A stretch of 64,000 nt of DNA from Clostridium sp. GTDB lineage: Bacteria > Bacillota > Clostridia > Clostridiales > Clostridiaceae. Where the stretch lies: assembly GCA_022773025.1 (NCBI GenBank), contig JALEZF010000058.1, positions 60,236 through 124,235 of the forward strand. The letters run 5' to 3'. The notes under the pieces are model-generated. The model made no database searches and was not told where the DNA came from. It saw only the letters and a list, made by a program, of their open reading frames with translations. The translations under genes were made by a program, and so were the position numbers. This document shows positions 62,157 through 64,000 of the stretch, piece after piece (positions within the stretch are counted from its first letter, which is position 1; the number at the start of each line of letters is the position of its first letter).

Positions 62157-62303
62157 CTTATCCCTCCTTTGGTCATAGTATAACAAGAATGGATGTTCTT
62201 TTCTATGGTAATTCTACGGATATATAGGCATATAATCAATCCAATGAATAATATGGGCCTTCAACATATTATTACAATGGAAAAAAATCCAAAAAATAAA
62301 AAA

Positions 62304-62322
62304 AGGGGCAAAATATGACCCT
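62304..62322 (-). terminator. Weak possible terminator after DUF1904 gene
   Basis: GGGTCATATTTTGCCCC could form a short GC-rich stem followed on the minus strand by T-rich sequence. Low confidence. Confidence 0.35.
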
Positions 62323-62328
62323 ATCTAT

Positions 62329-62655
62329 TTAGAAGTGTTTACCGTCCTCATAATAAGCTGATTCTTTAAGTATGGTAAAGAATATATCACAAGGTGCATA
62401 ACCAACATTTCTAAGTTCATTTGTTATAACTTCTGCTACTTTATCTTGAGTATCTTGACCTCTATCAAACCAAGCAACTTCAACTAATGGATAACCAGAT
62501 ACAACTTTCCCTTCACTTATAAAAGTTGAGTTCATAACTTCTATTGTAAAATAGTCTCTAGGGCAAGCTAAAAGCTCTTGTAATTTGTCAACAAGTGGGG
62601 TGCTTAAGGTAAGGATAGAATCTTCCTTTATTCCCCTAAATTTTAATTGTGGCAT
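62329..62655 (-). CDS. DUF1904 family protein
   Basis: The 108-aa protein (MPQLKFRGIKEDSILTLSTP..., CPRDYFTIEVMNSTFI, GYPLVEVAWFDRGQDTQDKV) matches DUF1904, a tautomerase-superfamily-like fold. The N-terminal Pro follows Met, as in 4-oxalocrotonate tautomerase relatives, and could be catalytic. AAGGAGGAG precedes ATG 62655. Its function is unknown. Confidence 0.85.
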   Translation of the reverse strand: MPQLKFRGIKEDSILTLSTPLVDKLQELLACPRDYFTIEVMNSTFISEGKVVSGYPLVEVAWFDRGQDTQDKVAEVITNELRNVGYAPCDIFFTILKESAYYEDGKHF

Positions 62656-62848
62656 AAAAACTCCTCCTTAGTAAAATTTTATATAGTGTTATTTTACCAA
62701 TTTAATCTTTGGTAAACAAGGTTTAAATAAAGTTTAAAATAATTAACAAATATAAGTGTTGAAAAATAATGCAATTTGTCGTAAATTTATTAAGGACCTA
62801 AGGGTTATTGAAGAAAATATAACATAGTTTAAATTTGGAGGATTACAA

Positions 62849-63709
62849 ATGAAAAAACAAAAGAAAAGCCATGGCTTTTACATGCAGATTTTAATCATAC
62901 TTTTAGGTAGTTTTATAACAGCTATATCAATAAATGCTTTTATAATACCACATAAACTTTTAAGTGGAGGAGCTTCTGGACTAGCCTTAATACTTCAATA
63001 TACCACTAAAATTTCATCAGGATACTGGGTTATGATAATAAATATTCCTATATTTATTGCAGGGTACATACTTTTAGATAGAAAGTTTATTCTAAGAAGC
63101 TTCATAGGGATGATGGCCCTTTCAACATTTCTTGTTCTTACAAAAAATGTAGCAACCTATGTAGCTGTTGATGATATTTTATTGTCAACGGTGTTTGGAG
63201 CTGTACTTGGAGGAATTGGGACAGGACTTATATTTAAAGATGGCTCTTCTCAAGGAGGAGGAGATATCGTTGCTATAATAATTCGAAAGAAAAAAGGAAT
63301 TAAAATTCCAACTATATGCCTTACAATAGATATAATAGTTGTGATCCTTGGCACTTTGGTTACAAATCTTTCTATAGGAATGTATACAATGATTCTTATG
63401 TATATAAAATCTAAGGTGGTAGAAAAGGTTATAAATATTTTTGATAAAAAACATATTTTGATGATAGTGACTAAAAAAGAAGATGAGATGGCAAAAGCGA
63501 TTTTAAATAAGCTTGGGAGAGGCGTAACATTTTTATATGGAGAAGGAGCTTACACTCATGAAAAAAAGAGAATGTTATACTGCATAGTGAATGAAAGAGA
63601 GCTAAATGAGATGAAGAATATGATTGAAAATATAGATGAGGGAGCGCTAATATCTATATATGAAACTTATGATGTTCAAGGAAATGGATTTTTAAAAGCA
63701 GCCCTTTAA
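62849..63709 (+). CDS. YitT family membrane protein with DUF2179
   Basis: The 286-aa protein has five or six helices (about residues 10-170; ISINAFIIPHKLLSGGASGL, GGIGTGLIFKDGSSQGGGDIVA) and a C-terminal cytoplasmic DUF2179 (about 215-286; GRGVTFLYGEGAYTHEKK, TYDVQG). YitT proteins are of uncertain role. TTTGGAGG precedes ATG 62849. A terminator follows. Confidence 0.9.
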   Translation: MKKQKKSHGFYMQILIILLGSFITAISINAFIIPHKLLSGGASGLALILQYTTKISSGYWVMIINIPIFIAGYILLDRKFILRSFIGMMALSTFLVLTKNVATYVAVDDILLSTVFGAVLGGIGTGLIFKDGSSQGGGDIVAIIIRKKKGIKIPTICLTIDIIVVILGTLVTNLSIGMYTMILMYIKSKVVEKVINIFDKKHILMIVTKKEDEMAKAILNKLGRGVTFLYGEGAYTHEKKRMLYCIVNERELNEMKNMIENIDEGALISIYETYDVQGNGFLKAAL

Positions 63710-63725
63710 AAAATAGTAATAGGAG

Positions 63726-63760
63726 ATCCTTATGCTAAACAAAGCATAAGGATTTTTTTA
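63726..63760 (+). terminator. Intrinsic terminator after YitT gene
   Basis: ATCCTTATGCT pairs with AGCATAAGGAT (11 bp, loop AAACAA) followed by a T7 run. Confidence 0.85.
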
Positions 63761-63783
63761 TATAGATATTTCAACAAGAGGTA

Positions 63784-63800
63784 TTGATAATCATTATCAA
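63784..63800. promoter_or_regulatory. Fur box
   Basis: TTGATAATCATTATCAA contains TGATAATCATTATCA, a perfect 7-1-7 inverted repeat of the classical Fur consensus. It lies after the YitT terminator, and a TATACT at 63812-63817 could be the -10. It should control iron-dependent transcription to the right. The first gene start to its right is 176 nt away, and the region between (63818-63975) shows no coding sequence. Confidence 0.75.
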
Positions 63801-63975
63801 TTATGTTATGGTATACTAAGAAAACATCATATAAGTATTAATTCTTTTATAGGAATATTGAATTTATAAAAGTGACTTGTTGTAAAATGAAATTGAACTA
63901 ATAAAAAAAATCCATAGTGGATTTTCTGTGTTATGATTTAATTGCTAAACAAAATCAACACGGAGGATAATCACT

Positions 63976-64000
63976 ATGGACTATCAAAATAATAACACAG
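63976..64000 (+). CDS. Start of an unidentified gene, cut by window edge
   Basis: ATG 63976 (CGGAGG 9 nt upstream) begins MDYQNNNT and runs off the window. Eight residues are too few for a family call. Sequence before it contains an alternative-pairing hairpin that would hide the start codon, as seen at transposase starts of some insertion sequences. Confidence 0.5.

Noticed and set aside
1-64000. CRISPR arrays, tRNA, rRNA, prophage genes
   Set aside because: No regular repeat-spacer pattern, no cloverleaf or rRNA stretch and no phage structural genes were seen by eye; small or diverged RNAs could still be missed.

Overview
The window is very AT-rich, with strong AGGAGG-type ribosome-binding sites, many intrinsic terminators and an ordinary low-GC Firmicute gene set. 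Family membership (NhaC-type and YitT proteins, a LemA/TPM pair, DUF1904, DUF3842, clostridial NPD-type flavoprotein, a TcyP-type cystine symporter, a spore photoproduct lyase remnant) points to an anaerobic Clostridium sensu lato chromosome. No rRNA, tRNA, CRISPR array or phage module was seen. Only the right edge hints at an insertion sequence.

Layout. 0-8 kb: 3' end of an RND exporter, two zinc-ribbon proteins, a DDAH-like hydrolase, a 49-aa small protein, a CoA-disulfide-reductase-like flavoenzyme with a cystine symporter, a LysR regulator and an SDR enzyme. 8-20.6 kb: an unknown membrane protein, a FUSC-HAD fusion whose phosphatase half has lost key residues, an HTH-TPR regulator, an AI-2E family permease, an aspartase/malic enzyme operon, a cytoplasmic-looking L,D-transpeptidase, a broken DUF4825-like gene and a long dGTPase-like HD protein. 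20.6-33 kb is the most eroded part: an ABC-F protein, a structured leader before a frameshifted Na+:neurotransmitter-type symporter, an ArsC/Spx-like gene with in-frame TGA at the catalytic Cys position, an alanine-symporter remnant, a TPP riboswitch with thiD, an NhaC antiporter, a GlpA/GlpB-like pair, a GH25-LysM lysozyme remnant, dbpA and a histidine kinase lacking its phosphoacceptor region.

33-42.7 kb: a second AI-2E permease, a normal Cys ArsC-like protein, a cyclopropane fatty acid synthase-like enzyme, an FMN oxidoreductase, LemA/TPM, an ABC-2 exporter and tyrA. 42.9-49.1 kb: an acyltransferase, a two-component system and a three-gene ABC exporter in the order of the B. subtilis linearmycin resistance locus, with a terminator-like hairpin that also holds the exporter's Shine-Dalgarno sequence. 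49.8-55.2 kb: a DedA/glycosyltransferase/acyltransferase lipid cassette followed by an OmpR-type two-component system. 55-64 kb: DUF3842, an ECF S component behind an attenuator-like leader, a deoxynucleoside kinase, a MATE exporter, an SplB remnant, a WYL regulator/zinc-ribbon/radical SAM group, a secreted CAP protein, DUF1904, YitT, and a perfect Fur box before a gene cut by the window edge.

The most interesting candidate is the ArsC/Spx-family gene at 23902-24255. Its only in-frame stop is a TGA exactly where the first Cys of CxxC belongs, and a 7-bp hairpin with a GTT loop lies 17-33 nt downstream, as expected for a bacterial SECIS. Counter-evidence is that several neighbours are pseudogenes. 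Three of those carry single-base losses in short homopolymers, so real decay and sequencing error both need to be considered.
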